Source: JAEYFP01 sp964566545
GTDB taxonomy: Bacteria > Bacillota > Clostridia > Lachnospirales > Lachnospiraceae
Assembly (NCBI GenBank): GCA_964566545.1
Contig: CAZMIX010000023.1
Span: 1-36,118 of the forward strand
DNA length: 36,118 nt
Reading direction: 5' to 3'
This document shows, piece after piece, positions 23,284 through 31,228 of the stretch. Each line of letters begins with the position of its first letter. The stretch's first letter is position 1. The notes beneath the pieces were generated by a model. That model was given only the letters and a program-made list of their open reading frames with translations, had not been told where the DNA came from and ran no database searches. The position numbers were made by a program, and so were the translations under genes.

Positions 23284-24159
23284 ATGGAGCAGATAAATTT
23301 AAAAGCGATGGCAAAGATTAATCTTGGTCTTGATGTCGTGAGAAAAAGGGAAGACGGATATCATGAGGTTAGGATGATTATGCAGAGCATTCACCTATAT
23401 GATAAGCTGTGCATCGCAAAGGTAAAGCGGAGCGGAATTTTTGTTGAGACGAATCTGCACTTTCTGCCGACAAATGAAAATAATCTGGTTTATAAGGCTG
23501 CGAAGCTTTTAATGGATGAATTTGAAATAAAGCAGGGCATTTCAATCCGACTGCAAAAATATATACCGGTATCTGCGGGTATGGCGGGCGGAAGCACGGA
23601 TGCCGCCGCAGTATTATATGGAGTAAACCGTCTGTTCCAGCTGGGTCTGTCTACGGAACAGCTTATGGAGCGGGGTGTGAGGATTGGGGCGGATGTGCCT
23701 TACTGCATTATGCGCGGCACGGCGCTTTCGGAAGGGATCGGGGAAAAGCTGACGCCGCTGCCTCCCATGCCTTTCTGCCATGTGCTGATCGCAAAGCCGG
23801 GGATCAGCGTATCGACTAAATTTGTATATGAAAATTTGAATGTGCCGTCGCTTAAGTTTCACCCTGACATCGACGGGATTGTTACCGCGATCAGAGGGCA
23901 GGACTTAAAGGGAGTGTCCGCGCTTTTATCTAATGTACTGGAAAGCGTGACGATCAAGGAATATCCTGTGATCGAGGAAATTAAAGATTTCATGAAGGAA
24001 CATGGTGCGCTGAATGCAATCATGAGCGGAAGCGGACCGACGGTTTTTGGATTATTTGACGAAGAGTATGCGGCGCAGAAAGCCTGTCTGGACTTAAAAA
24101 GCAAAGGACTTGCCAAGCAGGTTTACTTAACAGGCGTTTATAACAGGAGGGATGAATAA
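23284..24159 (+). CDS. ispE: 4-diphosphocytidyl-2-C-methyl-D-erythritol kinase
   Basis: The 291-residue GHMP kinase phosphorylates CDP-methylerythritol in the non-mevalonate isoprenoid pathway. It begins with INLKAMAKINLGLDVVRKRE and DGYHEVRMIMQSI, with the catalytic Lys/Asp region at the start. The ATP loop PVSAGMAGGSTDAAAVLYG lies near residue 95-113 and the C-terminal motif LNAIMSGSGPTVFGLF near 245-260. ATG 23284 matches the normal start; an in-frame GTG at 23251 would add 11 residues and has no better support. The nearest purine-rich site (AAGGGAG, 23266-23272) is about 12 bases away. The stop overlaps the next gene's ATG by one base (TAATG). Confidence 0.95.
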   Translation: MEQINLKAMAKINLGLDVVRKREDGYHEVRMIMQSIHLYDKLCIAKVKRSGIFVETNLHFLPTNENNLVYKAAKLLMDEFEIKQGISIRLQKYIPVSAGMAGGSTDAAAVLYGVNRLFQLGLSTEQLMERGVRIGADVPYCIMRGTALSEGIGEKLTPLPPMPFCHVLIAKPGISVSTKFVYENLNVPSLKFHPDIDGIVTAIRGQDLKGVSALLSNVLESVTIKEYPVIEEIKDFMKEHGALNAIMSGSGPTVFGLFDEEYAAQKACLDLKSKGLAKQVYLTGVYNRRDE

Positions 24160-24830
24160 TGGAAGAACACAAGCTTGAAATGCATATTGATGAGTATTTG
24201 CCGTTAAGAGACGTGGTATTCAACACGTTAAGACAGGGAATTTTGACTGGAGAGCTAAAGCCGGGTGAGCGCTTGATGGAAATCCATCTTGCAGACCGCT
24301 TGGGCGTCAGCAGGACGCCGATCAGAGAAGCGATCCGAATGCTGGAGCTTGAGGGACTTGTCACGATGATTCCGCGGCGCGGCGCAGAGGTTTCCAGAAT
24401 TTCCAAGCAGGATCTGAGGGATGTGCTTGAGGTTAGAAGGGCACTTGATGCGCTTGCGGTTCGTCTTGCCTGTGAACGAATCACACCGGAGGAAAAGGAG
24501 GCACTCAAAGAGGCTGCTGCGAATTTTGAGCGTTCCACAAAAACGAGGGATGCGACTACAATCGCAAAGGCCGATGTCTGTTTTCATGATATTATTTTAG
24601 AGGCATCCGACAACAAGCGATTGATGCAGCTTGTTAATAATCTTGCGGAACGAGTGTATCGCTACAGGCTTGAGTACATCAAGGACAGCAGAAACCACCA
24701 GCGCCTGATCGAGGAGCATGAGGAAATCCTCAAATGGATCGAGCAGGGCGCAAAGGAGAAAGCGCAGATCGCGATTGAGACGCATATTGACAATCAGGAA
24801 AAAAATATTATCAGCCAGTTAGAACTGTAG
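24159..24830 (+). CDS. GntR-family transcriptional regulator, FadR/FCD subfamily
   Basis: The 223-residue regulator has an N-terminal winged helix-turn-helix (about residues 15-80; ADRLGVSRTPIREAIRMLEL, then EGLVTMIPRRGAEVSRI) and a C-terminal helical FCD ligand domain (about 90-215). The FCD metal-site residues Asp and His occur in KADVCFHDIILEAS, with more His in IEEHEEIL and IETHIDN. Such proteins usually sense small carboxylates through the metal, but the ligand cannot be predicted here. AGGAGGG (24145-24151) lies before the ATG, which overlaps the ispE stop. It is odd for a metabolic regulator to sit between an isoprenoid gene and spoIIR; a 15-bp palindrome right after its stop could be an operator. 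Confidence 0.92.
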   Translation: MEEHKLEMHIDEYLPLRDVVFNTLRQGILTGELKPGERLMEIHLADRLGVSRTPIREAIRMLELEGLVTMIPRRGAEVSRISKQDLRDVLEVRRALDALAVRLACERITPEEKEALKEAAANFERSTKTRDATTIAKADVCFHDIILEASDNKRLMQLVNNLAERVYRYRLEYIKDSRNHQRLIEEHEEILKWIEQGAKEKAQIAIETHIDNQEKNIISQLEL

Positions 24831-24834
24831 ATGG

Positions 24835-24849
24835 CAGGGAAATTCCCTG
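24835..24849. promoter_or_regulatory. Perfect 15-bp palindrome after gntR, upstream of spoIIR
   Basis: CAGGGAA-A-TTCCCTG has perfect 7-bp arms around one base. It lies four bases after the GntR-family stop and 80 bases before the spoIIR start. The tiny loop and lack of a T run argue against a terminator, so a dimeric protein-binding site is more likely. Confidence 0.4.
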
Positions 24850-24928
24850 AATAAAATAGAATCATACGGGAAATGCTCCTTATTAAGACAGGGTCGCCGG
24901 AGGGCGGGTGTCTGAAAAGGAGCGGAAT

Positions 24929-25603
24929 ATGACAGAACAAAAAGAACATTATCAACGGCTGCTGATCGGTGTATTATCGGTGATTCTTTGCCTTGCGGGA
25001 AGCTATTACATAGGGCTGATTCAGGCGCAGCGAGTGACGGCGTCTACAAGGATTGCCGATAAAATTGTGCGTTTCCATGTAATCCCCGACAATGACAGTG
25101 AGGCTGACCAGGAGCTGAAAAGGCTTATTAGAAATGATGCTCTGAAATATCTTGAGATTAGGCAGGATCTTCTAAATCAGGGCGGAAAGATGACAAAGGA
25201 AGCCTTTCTTGAGGATGTAAAAAGAAACCTTTCCGATCTGGAACTTCTGGCGGAAAGCAGAATCCGAGCTGAAGGGTTTGCATATGATGTAAAAGCCGTA
25301 TGTGAAAAAGCCTATTTCCCGGAAAAGGCATTTGAGGACTACGTGTTTCCAGAGGGTTCTTATGATGCGATTGAGATTTTTATCGGTGATGCCAAAGGCT
25401 CTAACTGGTGGGGCGTCATGTACCCGAATCTCTCCCTGACAAAAGGTACTTATGCGACATTTTCTAAGGAAACGGACGAGAAACTTCAGGATATGCTTTT
25501 AGCGGAGGATTATGAAAGTCTGCTCTCTGCTCCGCGGGAAAATGTGCATGTGAAATGTAAAACCTATGAGATTGTAAAGGAATTGCTTTCACAGACACCC
25601 TGA
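24929..25603 (+). CDS. spoIIR: Stage II sporulation protein R
   Basis: The 224-residue secreted protein is made in the forespore and triggers SpoIIGA to process pro-sigma-E in the mother cell. It has an N-terminal signal or anchor (about residues 9-30, LLIGVLSVILCLAGSYYIG), then the family hallmark IVRFHVIPDNDSEADQELK and LIRNDALKYL near residues 46-78. The end contains FIGDAKGSNWWGVMYPNLSL, matching the conserved GxxxNWWCVxFPPLC-like region; its Cys residues are replaced here. ATG 24929 follows AAGGAG (24917-24922); a GTG at 24908 is less likely. I looked for a sigma-F promoter upstream but saw no clear match. It supports an endospore-forming host. Confidence 0.93.
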   Translation: MTEQKEHYQRLLIGVLSVILCLAGSYYIGLIQAQRVTASTRIADKIVRFHVIPDNDSEADQELKRLIRNDALKYLEIRQDLLNQGGKMTKEAFLEDVKRNLSDLELLAESRIRAEGFAYDVKAVCEKAYFPEKAFEDYVFPEGSYDAIEIFIGDAKGSNWWGVMYPNLSLTKGTYATFSKETDEKLQDMLLAEDYESLLSAPRENVHVKCKTYEIVKELLSQTP

Positions 25604-25611
25604 ACTGTTAC

Positions 25612-25640
25612 TTGAATTATTTTTTAATAAGGGATAGAAT
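25612..25640 (+). promoter_or_regulatory. Sigma-A-type promoter of murI
   Basis: TTGAAT (25612-25617) and TAGAAT (25635-25640) are 17 bases apart, in the short interval after spoIIR and 40 bases before the murI start. Confidence 0.65.
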
Positions 25641-25679
25641 GAATAAGCATGAAATAATAGATGTGATGAGGTATAAAGC

Positions 25680-26501
25680 ATGAGCAATAGCAGCTCTCCT
25701 ATCGGCGTATTTGATTCCGGCGTCGGCGGACTGACCGTCGCAAAGGAAATTATGGCGCAGATTCCTAATGAAAAAATTGTTTATTTTGGAGACACGGCAC
25801 GGGTGCCGTATGGAAGCAAGTCCAATAAAACGATTACAAAATATACAAGACAGATCATTCGCTTTTTGATGACGCATCAGGTGAAGGCGCTCGTAATTGC
25901 CTGCAATACGATGAGTGCCTGCGCGCTTAAGGAGGTTGAGAAGGAGCTTTCAATTCCAATCATCGGTGTCGTCAAGCCGGGCGCGTGTGTCGCTACGCAG
26001 CAGACTCAAAACCGGCGGATCGGTGTCATTGCAACGGAAAGCACAATACATAGTGAGATGTACGAACATTTTATTAACGAAATTGATCCAAAGCTGCATG
26101 TGATTGGGAAGGCCTGTCCCCTGCTTTGCCCTCTCGTCGAAGAAGGGATGTTAGAGGATCCCGTAACAGATGAAATTGTGCGCCGGTATCTTAAGGATTT
26201 GATGAAGCAGGATGTGGATACGCTGATCCTTGGCTGTACGCATTATCCGCTGCTTGCCCCGGCGATCGGAAGAATCGCGGGGGAACGGGTGCGGCTTGTT
26301 AATCCGGCTTATGAGACAGCGCGGGAATTAAAGGGTTTGCTCGCTTCTAAGGAGCTTTTGAATGGGGAGGCAGGAAAAGAGGACGACAGGAAATATGAAT
26401 TTTATGTCAGCGATCTAGCCGATAAGTTCAGCAACTTTGCGGCGAATATCCTACAAAAAGACAGCTTGATGACCGCGCAGGTAGATATTGAGGAATATTA
26501 A
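25680..26501 (+). CDS. murI: Glutamate racemase
   Basis: The 273-residue cytoplasmic enzyme makes D-glutamate for peptidoglycan. It starts with PIGVFDSGVGGLTVAKEI, the canonical first motif with the catalytic-pocket Asp-Ser. The two catalytic cysteines are seen in LVIACNTMSACAL (near residue 75) and LILGCTHYPLL (near 185). YFGDTARVPYGSKS near 36-49 is also typical. Length is normal. A GATGAGG ribosome binding site lies upstream of ATG 25680. The next gene starts 18 bases later and the promoter upstream is separate from spoIIR. Confidence 0.96.
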   Translation: MSNSSSPIGVFDSGVGGLTVAKEIMAQIPNEKIVYFGDTARVPYGSKSNKTITKYTRQIIRFLMTHQVKALVIACNTMSACALKEVEKELSIPIIGVVKPGACVATQQTQNRRIGVIATESTIHSEMYEHFINEIDPKLHVIGKACPLLCPLVEEGMLEDPVTDEIVRRYLKDLMKQDVDTLILGCTHYPLLAPAIGRIAGERVRLVNPAYETARELKGLLASKELLNGEAGKEDDRKYEFYVSDLADKFSNFAANILQKDSLMTAQVDIEEY

Positions 26502-26519
26502 GGATCGGGAGGAAACCGT

Positions 26520-26966
26520 ATGACAAAAGAGGTGTTGATTTCCGTTTCCGGGCTTCAGCTTGGAAATGATACGGATCATGATCCGATAGAAGTAATCACG
26601 AGTGGAAACTACTATAAAAAGAAAGACAAGCATTATGTACTCTATGAAGAAATTATGGAGGGCTTTGATGGCGTGACAAAAAATGTCATCCATTTCAATG
26701 ACGGTGTTTTGAACCTGACAAAGAGCGGAGTAACGAATGTACATATGGTGTTTGAGGAGAACAAGCGCAATATTACGAACTATATCACCCCCTATGGAAA
26801 TATTCTGATTGGTATCGATGCGAGAAAGGTGGATATCCGGGAATCAGAGGAACAGATCCAGATCAACATCGACTATACGCTGGATGTGAATTATGAGCAT
26901 CTGGCGGATTGCCAAATCCATATGAACATTACACCTAGAAATAACGAAGTATTTTCATTACAATAA
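26520..26966 (+). CDS. DUF1934 family beta-barrel protein (YwiB-like)
   Basis: The 148-residue protein matches the DUF1934/YwiB family: a small lipocalin-like beta barrel with no signal peptide. Visible features are VLISVSGLQLG at the start, EVITSGNYYKKKDKHYVLYE near residue 23-42, VTNVHMVFEENKRNITNYIT near 72-91 and the ending DYTLDVNYEHLADCQIHMNI. The function of the family is not known. GGGAGG lies seven bases before ATG 26520. It is 18 bases from murI and 30 from galU, so the three probably share a transcript. Confidence 0.88.
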   Translation: MTKEVLISVSGLQLGNDTDHDPIEVITSGNYYKKKDKHYVLYEEIMEGFDGVTKNVIHFNDGVLNLTKSGVTNVHMVFEENKRNITNYITPYGNILIGIDARKVDIRESEEQIQINIDYTLDVNYEHLADCQIHMNITPRNNEVFSLQ

Positions 26967-26996
26967 GCGGTCTGCGCTATAAAGGAGGACTACAAA

Positions 26997-27887
26997 ATGA
27001 ACGTGAGAAAGGCGATTATTCCGGCAGCAGGTCTCGGAACCAGATTTTTACCTGCGACAAAGGCACAGCCAAAGGAAATGCTGGCTATCGTTGATAAACC
27101 GACGATCCAGTATATCATCGAAGAGGCGGTTGCTTCCGGAATTCAGGATATTATCATCGTAACAGGTAGAAATAAGCGCTCTATTGAGGATCATTTTGAT
27201 CGTTCGATCGAATTGGAACTGGAGCTGGAGAAAAATGAAAAAACAGAAATGCTTGAGATGGTTCGCAAGATCTCGGATATGGCAAACATTCATTATATCC
27301 GGCAAAAGGAGCCAAGAGGGCTTGGCCATGCGATTTTGACCGCAAGGCATTTTGTCGGAAATGAGCCGTTTGCGGTGCTGCTCGGCGATGATGTCGTCGT
27401 TTCCAAACAGCCGTGCTTAGGTCAGATGATCGATGTATACAATGAATATAAGACATCGGTGCTCGGTGTACAGCGGGTGGCGCATGAGGTCGTAAACAAA
27501 TACGGCATTGTGGACTGTAAGGTGATCGACGAACGTGTTTACAAGGTGCGCGATCTAGTGGAGAAGCCCCCGATCGAAAAGGCTCCGTCCGATATCGCAA
27601 TACTTGGCAGATATATTATTACTCCGTCCATTTTTTCTTATTTAGAGACTCAGGATGCCGGAGCCGGCGGAGAGATCCAGCTTACGGATGCTCTGCGCCG
27701 GATGGCAAAGGATGAGGCGATGTATGTCTATGATTTTAAAGGACATCGCTATGACGTCGGAACGAAGTCCGGATTTATTCAGGCAAATATCGAATTTGCG
27801 CTGCGCAATCCGGAAACAAAGGAGGAAATGCTCCGGTATATCAATGCCCTGCACGACAATATGGAAGAAATGCTAGACTACGAATAA
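26997..27887 (+). CDS. galU: UTP--glucose-1-phosphate uridylyltransferase
   Basis: The 296-residue nucleotidyltransferase makes UDP-glucose for glycolipids, wall polymers and exopolysaccharide. The signature AAGLGTRFLPATKAQPKEML lies near residue 10-29, followed by VDKPTIQYIIEEAVASGI. The sugar-binding motifs VEKPPIEKAPSDIAILGRYI (near 187) and DFKGHRYDVGTKSGFI (near 243) are intact. AAAGGAGG precedes ATG 26997. It is likely co-transcribed with murI and the DUF1934 gene. No terminator is apparent in the 36 bases before the converging minus-strand gene. Confidence 0.96.
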   Translation: MNVRKAIIPAAGLGTRFLPATKAQPKEMLAIVDKPTIQYIIEEAVASGIQDIIIVTGRNKRSIEDHFDRSIELELELEKNEKTEMLEMVRKISDMANIHYIRQKEPRGLGHAILTARHFVGNEPFAVLLGDDVVVSKQPCLGQMIDVYNEYKTSVLGVQRVAHEVVNKYGIVDCKVIDERVYKVRDLVEKPPIEKAPSDIAILGRYIITPSIFSYLETQDAGAGGEIQLTDALRRMAKDEAMYVYDFKGHRYDVGTKSGFIQANIEFALRNPETKEEMLRYINALHDNMEEMLDYE

Positions 27888-27923
27888 AAACAGGAATTAT
27901 GGCGAAACGTATGTGGCCGCGAG

Positions 27924-28400
27924 TTATTTGAGCGGCTTAGCTCCGGCTTTCTCCTGCAGCTTTTCCAACGCGTTTTTAAAGAAGCCTTTTTTCTTTTTCT
28001 CGACCTTGATATTTCCTCCGCGCAGACCCTTGACTTCTGTGATATAAATACCGCTGACGACTGCCTTTACCTCTTTTTTGACGGGAACCTCATCGAAGAT
28101 TTTCTCGTCACAGACAAGTGTCATGATATGGGGACCGATTTTTGCCTTTACGATTGGTAGTTTGGAGCCGCGCAGGAGCTTTGGTGTCTGCGCGATAACT
28201 GCTGCAGGTAAACCCGATTCTTTGATTTTCATTCGCTTTTTATCAATGATCAGCATCGTGACCGACTGCTTTGCGGCATCGATCTGTGACTGCTGTTCTT
28301 CCTGCTTCTTTTGTGCTCTTTTTCCGAAAAAATAAAGAGCGACTAAAATGGCGAGTAATACGATGGTAATGATAATTAGTGTAATAGTTAAGGTTGACAC
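27924..28400 (-). CDS. Small membrane-anchored protein, unknown
   Basis: The 158-residue protein has one N-terminal transmembrane segment (about residues 5-24, TITLIIITIVLLAILVALYFFG), a Lys/Gln-rich coiled stretch (KRAQKKQEEQQSQIDAAKQS), and a beta-rich cytoplasmic domain (about 45-120; KESGLPAAVIAQTPKLLRGS, then LPIVKAKIGPHIMTLVCDE). It ends with a basic, probably disordered tail. I recall similar unnamed proteins from Lachnospiraceae but no function. GTG at 28400 has GAGGAGG seven bases upstream and a good promoter. It diverges from cls and converges on galU. Confidence 0.78.
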   Translation of the reverse strand: MSTLTITLIIITIVLLAILVALYFFGKRAQKKQEEQQSQIDAAKQSVTMLIIDKKRMKIKESGLPAAVIAQTPKLLRGSKLPIVKAKIGPHIMTLVCDEKIFDEVPVKKEVKAVVSGIYITEVKGLRGGNIKVEKKKKGFFKNALEKLQEKAGAKPLK

Positions 28401-28446
28401 GATATACCTCCTCGTTCATCAATAAATAGTAGATTGGACAATGAGT

Positions 28447-28476
28447 ATTGTATCACAAACAGATTGCTGTGTGCAA
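28447..28476 (-). promoter_or_regulatory. Promoter of the 27924-28400 gene
   Basis: On the minus strand TTGCAC (28476-28471) and TACAAT (28452-28447) are 18 bases apart, 46 bases before the GTG start. Confidence 0.6.
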
Positions 28477-28495
28477 GAGATAAAGTGAGAATCGG

Positions 28496-28524
28496 CGGGT
28501 ATTAGAGAATGGAGAGAATACCCG
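28496..28524. promoter_or_regulatory. Perfect 8-bp inverted repeat upstream of cls
   Basis: CGGGTATT (28496-28503) and AATACCCG (28517-28524) are separated by 13 bases. The repeat ends four bases before the cls ribosome binding site (AAGGAG). It could be an operator or a hairpin near the start; no T run follows, so it is not a terminator. Confidence 0.45.
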
Positions 28525-28540
28525 AATAAGGAGCGTTTAA

Positions 28541-30013
28541 ATGGAGCAGATAGTAACTGATTTTCAGCTTACATGGAATTGGATGATGGATAACCTTGTT
28601 TATATTAATTTGGTTTGTTCCATCGTTATTATATTTTTCCAGCGGCGAGATCCTAAGTCTGTCTGGGGTTGGCTTCTGCTACTCTATTTTGTCCCGATTC
28701 TGGGCATCGTCTTTTATGTCGTGTTCGGGCAGGATTTTCATAAAAGTAAAATGTTTCACATTAAAGAAATTGAGGATGAGATTAACTCCACAATTCACAG
28801 GCAGGAGGACAGCATCCTTAGGAGAGAATTTGAGGAGAAGCAGCCCTCTGTGAAGCGCTACGCGGATCTGGTGTTGTACAATCTGCAAAGCGCGGGGGCG
28901 GTATTTACAGATGATAATGACGTCACCATCTATGAGGATGGAAATGAAAAATTTAATGCCCTGATCGAGGATCTGAAAAAGGCGGAGCATTATATCCATC
29001 TGCAATATTACATTATTCGTGAGGATGAGCTGTTTACAAGGATCAAGGATGTGCTGATTGAGCGTGCCAAAAACGGTGTTGAAGTCCGCGTTCTTTACGA
29101 TGCGATGGGATGCAGGAGCACGGGAAAGAAGCTGTGGAAGAGCTTGCGGGCGCATGGGATTCAGGTGGCAGAGTTTTTTCCGGCACTGTTCGGACGGCTG
29201 CAGCTTCGTCTGAATTATCGCAATCACAGGAAAATTGTTATTATTGACGGAAAAGTTGGCTATGTCGGCGGTTTTAATGTGGGGCGGGAATATTTGGGGC
29301 TGGATCGGAGGTTTGGCTATTGGCGTGATACGCATTTGCGAATTACCGGTTCTTCGGTTGTTTTTCTACAGCTCCGTTTTATTCTTGACTGGAATTATGC
29401 GGCGAAGGAAAATTTGCTTAAGAAAAGGCAGTATTTTGAAGTCCCCGACGATGCGATACGCGGCAAAACAGGGATCCAGATCGTATCGAGCGGCCCTGAC
29501 TCGACTTATGAAAATATTAAGAACAACTATCTGAAGCTGATTACGCGCTCACGCGACAGTATCTATATCCAAACTCCGTATTTCATTCCGGATGAAACAG
29601 TCTATGATGCGCTGCGCGTGGCTGCGCTGTCCGGTGTTGACGTTAAGATTATGATCCCCTGTAAGCCGGATCATCCGTTTGTTTACTGGGCGACTTATTC
29701 GTATATTGGGGATATGATTGCAGCCGGTGCGAAATGCTATACGTATGACAATGGATTTTTGCATGCGAAAGGGCTGATTTCCGACGGAAAGGCGCTGAGC
29801 TTCGGAACGGCCAACATGGATATCCGGAGTTTTAAATTAAATTTTGAGGTAAACGCGACGATTTACGACGAGGATACCGCGGCGAAAATGCAGGAAATTT
29901 TCATGGAGGATTTATCTAAGAGTACAGAAATCACCGCATATGTATACGGGCAGCGGAGTCTGCTTGTGCGTATCAAAGAGCAGATCTGCCGACTGTTCTC
30001 CCCAGTGCTGTGA
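28541..30013 (+). CDS. cls: Cardiolipin synthase
   Basis: The 490-residue membrane enzyme condenses phosphatidylglycerol into cardiolipin. Two N-terminal transmembrane segments (about residues 18-33 and 42-65, including WGWLLLLYFVPILGIVFYVV) precede two phospholipase D modules. The HKD motifs are HRKIVIIDGKVGYVGGFN (near residue 230) and HAKGLISDGKALSFGTANMD (near 408), both with His, Lys and Asp in place. Start ATG 28541 follows AAGGAG. Length fits bacterial ClsA-type enzymes. It stands alone, divergent from a small membrane protein, and a perfect inverted repeat precedes it. Confidence 0.95.
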   Translation: MEQIVTDFQLTWNWMMDNLVYINLVCSIVIIFFQRRDPKSVWGWLLLLYFVPILGIVFYVVFGQDFHKSKMFHIKEIEDEINSTIHRQEDSILRREFEEKQPSVKRYADLVLYNLQSAGAVFTDDNDVTIYEDGNEKFNALIEDLKKAEHYIHLQYYIIREDELFTRIKDVLIERAKNGVEVRVLYDAMGCRSTGKKLWKSLRAHGIQVAEFFPALFGRLQLRLNYRNHRKIVIIDGKVGYVGGFNVGREYLGLDRRFGYWRDTHLRITGSSVVFLQLRFILDWNYAAKENLLKKRQYFEVPDDAIRGKTGIQIVSSGPDSTYENIKNNYLKLITRSRDSIYIQTPYFIPDETVYDALRVAALSGVDVKIMIPCKPDHPFVYWATYSYIGDMIAAGAKCYTYDNGFLHAKGLISDGKALSFGTANMDIRSFKLNFEVNATIYDEDTAAKMQEIFMEDLSKSTEITAYVYGQRSLLVRIKEQICRLFSPVL

Positions 30014-30103
30014 GAAAAGCCTTTCTTTTGGCGGATGGGTGTGATAAGATAATTTATTAGAGATTATTGGAGGGGTATTATTTAAATTTAGAAAGGAAGT
30101 ATT

Positions 30104-31165
30104 ATGAAAAAAGGGTTATTGATTGTTTTGGGAATGTTGAGTACGGCAGTGTGTCTGGGAGGGTGCGGAAATCAGGACGGCATTCGCGCGCAGGACTATA
30201 TTACACTTGGAGAATACAAAGGTCTGTCGGTGACAAGAATATCGACCGATGTAACGGAGGAGGAAGTGCAGGCAGAGCTTGACAATATGCTGATCGGCTC
30301 CGCAACAACGGAGGAGGTTACGGATCGGACAGATGTGCAGCAGGGCGATGTAACCAATATTGACTATACCGGCACGCTGGACGGTGAGGTGTTTGAGGGA
30401 GGTTCGGCACAGGGCTTTGATCTGGAAATCGGTTCCGGCAGATTTATAGGGGGCTTTGAAGAAGGACTGATTGGTACAAATGTGGGAGATACCGCTACGC
30501 TTAATCTGAAGTTCCCGAATGAGTATCCGAATAATCCGGATTTAGCCGGCAAAGACGTTGTGTTTGCAGTAAAGGTTAATTCCATCAGCAAGCAGGTAGA
30601 GCCTGAGTTAAACGATGCATTTATTAAGGAAGCGACCGGCGGAGAGTATGCAACCGTAGATAGTTATAAGGCACATTTATATGAAGCGATTGAGAGCAGT
30701 AATTTGGAATATGCAGACAGCGCGATGTATACGGAGCTATGGAATCAAGTGGTTGCCAATGCAGCAATTAAGAAGGATATTCCGCAGGAATATCTGCAAA
30801 TGAAAATTGATAAGATGACAGAAAATGCAAAATCCTATGCGGAAGCCTATGGAATGGATTTTGAGAGCTTTTTAACAAATTACATGGGGCTTGATGAAGT
30901 GGGTTTCCAGGAGGAAACATCCAAATATGCCGAAACGGCGGCAAAGGAAAGCCTTGTATTGCAGGCGATTGCAAAGGCTGAAAACATTGAAGTAACCGAA
31001 GAGGACTTGAATCAGGCAGTCAAGGAATATGTGGAGCTTTACGGTTATGAATCGGAGGCCGCTTTCAGGCAGGATAACGATATGGATGAGTTTAAAGAAT
31101 ATATTCTGACCTCCAAGGTACAGGAGTTTCTTGCGGATCAGGCAATCATTACAGTAGAGGAATAG
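30104..31165 (+). CDS. Lipid-anchored trigger-factor-like FKBP peptidyl-prolyl isomerase
   Basis: The 353-residue protein has a lipoprotein signal (LGGC lipobox, Cys 22), so it acts outside the membrane. An FKBP-type isomerase domain follows (about residues 80-165): VTNIDYTGTLDGEVFEGGSA, LEIGSGRFIGGFEEGLIG, then GDTATLNLKFPNEYPNNPDL. The C-terminal ~185 residues are helical and match the trigger-factor chaperone arms (DIPQEYLQMKIDKMTENAKS). The ribosome-binding N-terminal domain and its GFRxGxxP motif are absent and replaced by the signal peptide. It probably folds secreted proteins at the outer membrane face. ATG 30104 follows GAAAGGAAG. asnS follows after 63 bases but in unrelated function. 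Confidence 0.88.
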   Translation: MKKGLLIVLGMLSTAVCLGGCGNQDGIRAQDYITLGEYKGLSVTRISTDVTEEEVQAELDNMLIGSATTEEVTDRTDVQQGDVTNIDYTGTLDGEVFEGGSAQGFDLEIGSGRFIGGFEEGLIGTNVGDTATLNLKFPNEYPNNPDLAGKDVVFAVKVNSISKQVEPELNDAFIKEATGGEYATVDSYKAHLYEAIESSNLEYADSAMYTELWNQVVANAAIKKDIPQEYLQMKIDKMTENAKSYAEAYGMDFESFLTNYMGLDEVGFQEETSKYAETAAKESLVLQAIAKAENIEVTEEDLNQAVKEYVELYGYESEAAFRQDNDMDEFKEYILTSKVQEFLADQAIITVEE

Positions 31166-31228
31166 TAGCAGGAGTGTGCAAAACGGGCGGTATTCCTGTG
31201 AAAATAGAATAAAAGGCAGGGAAATAGT

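Noticed and set aside
24831..24928. Sigma-F promoter for spoIIR
   Set aside because: Expected from biology of the gene, but no convincing -35/-10 pair of that type was visible.
28679..29335. Minus-strand open frame (218 codons) inside cls
   Set aside because: It is antisense to the conserved phospholipase D domain, with no ribosome binding site or recognisable protein.
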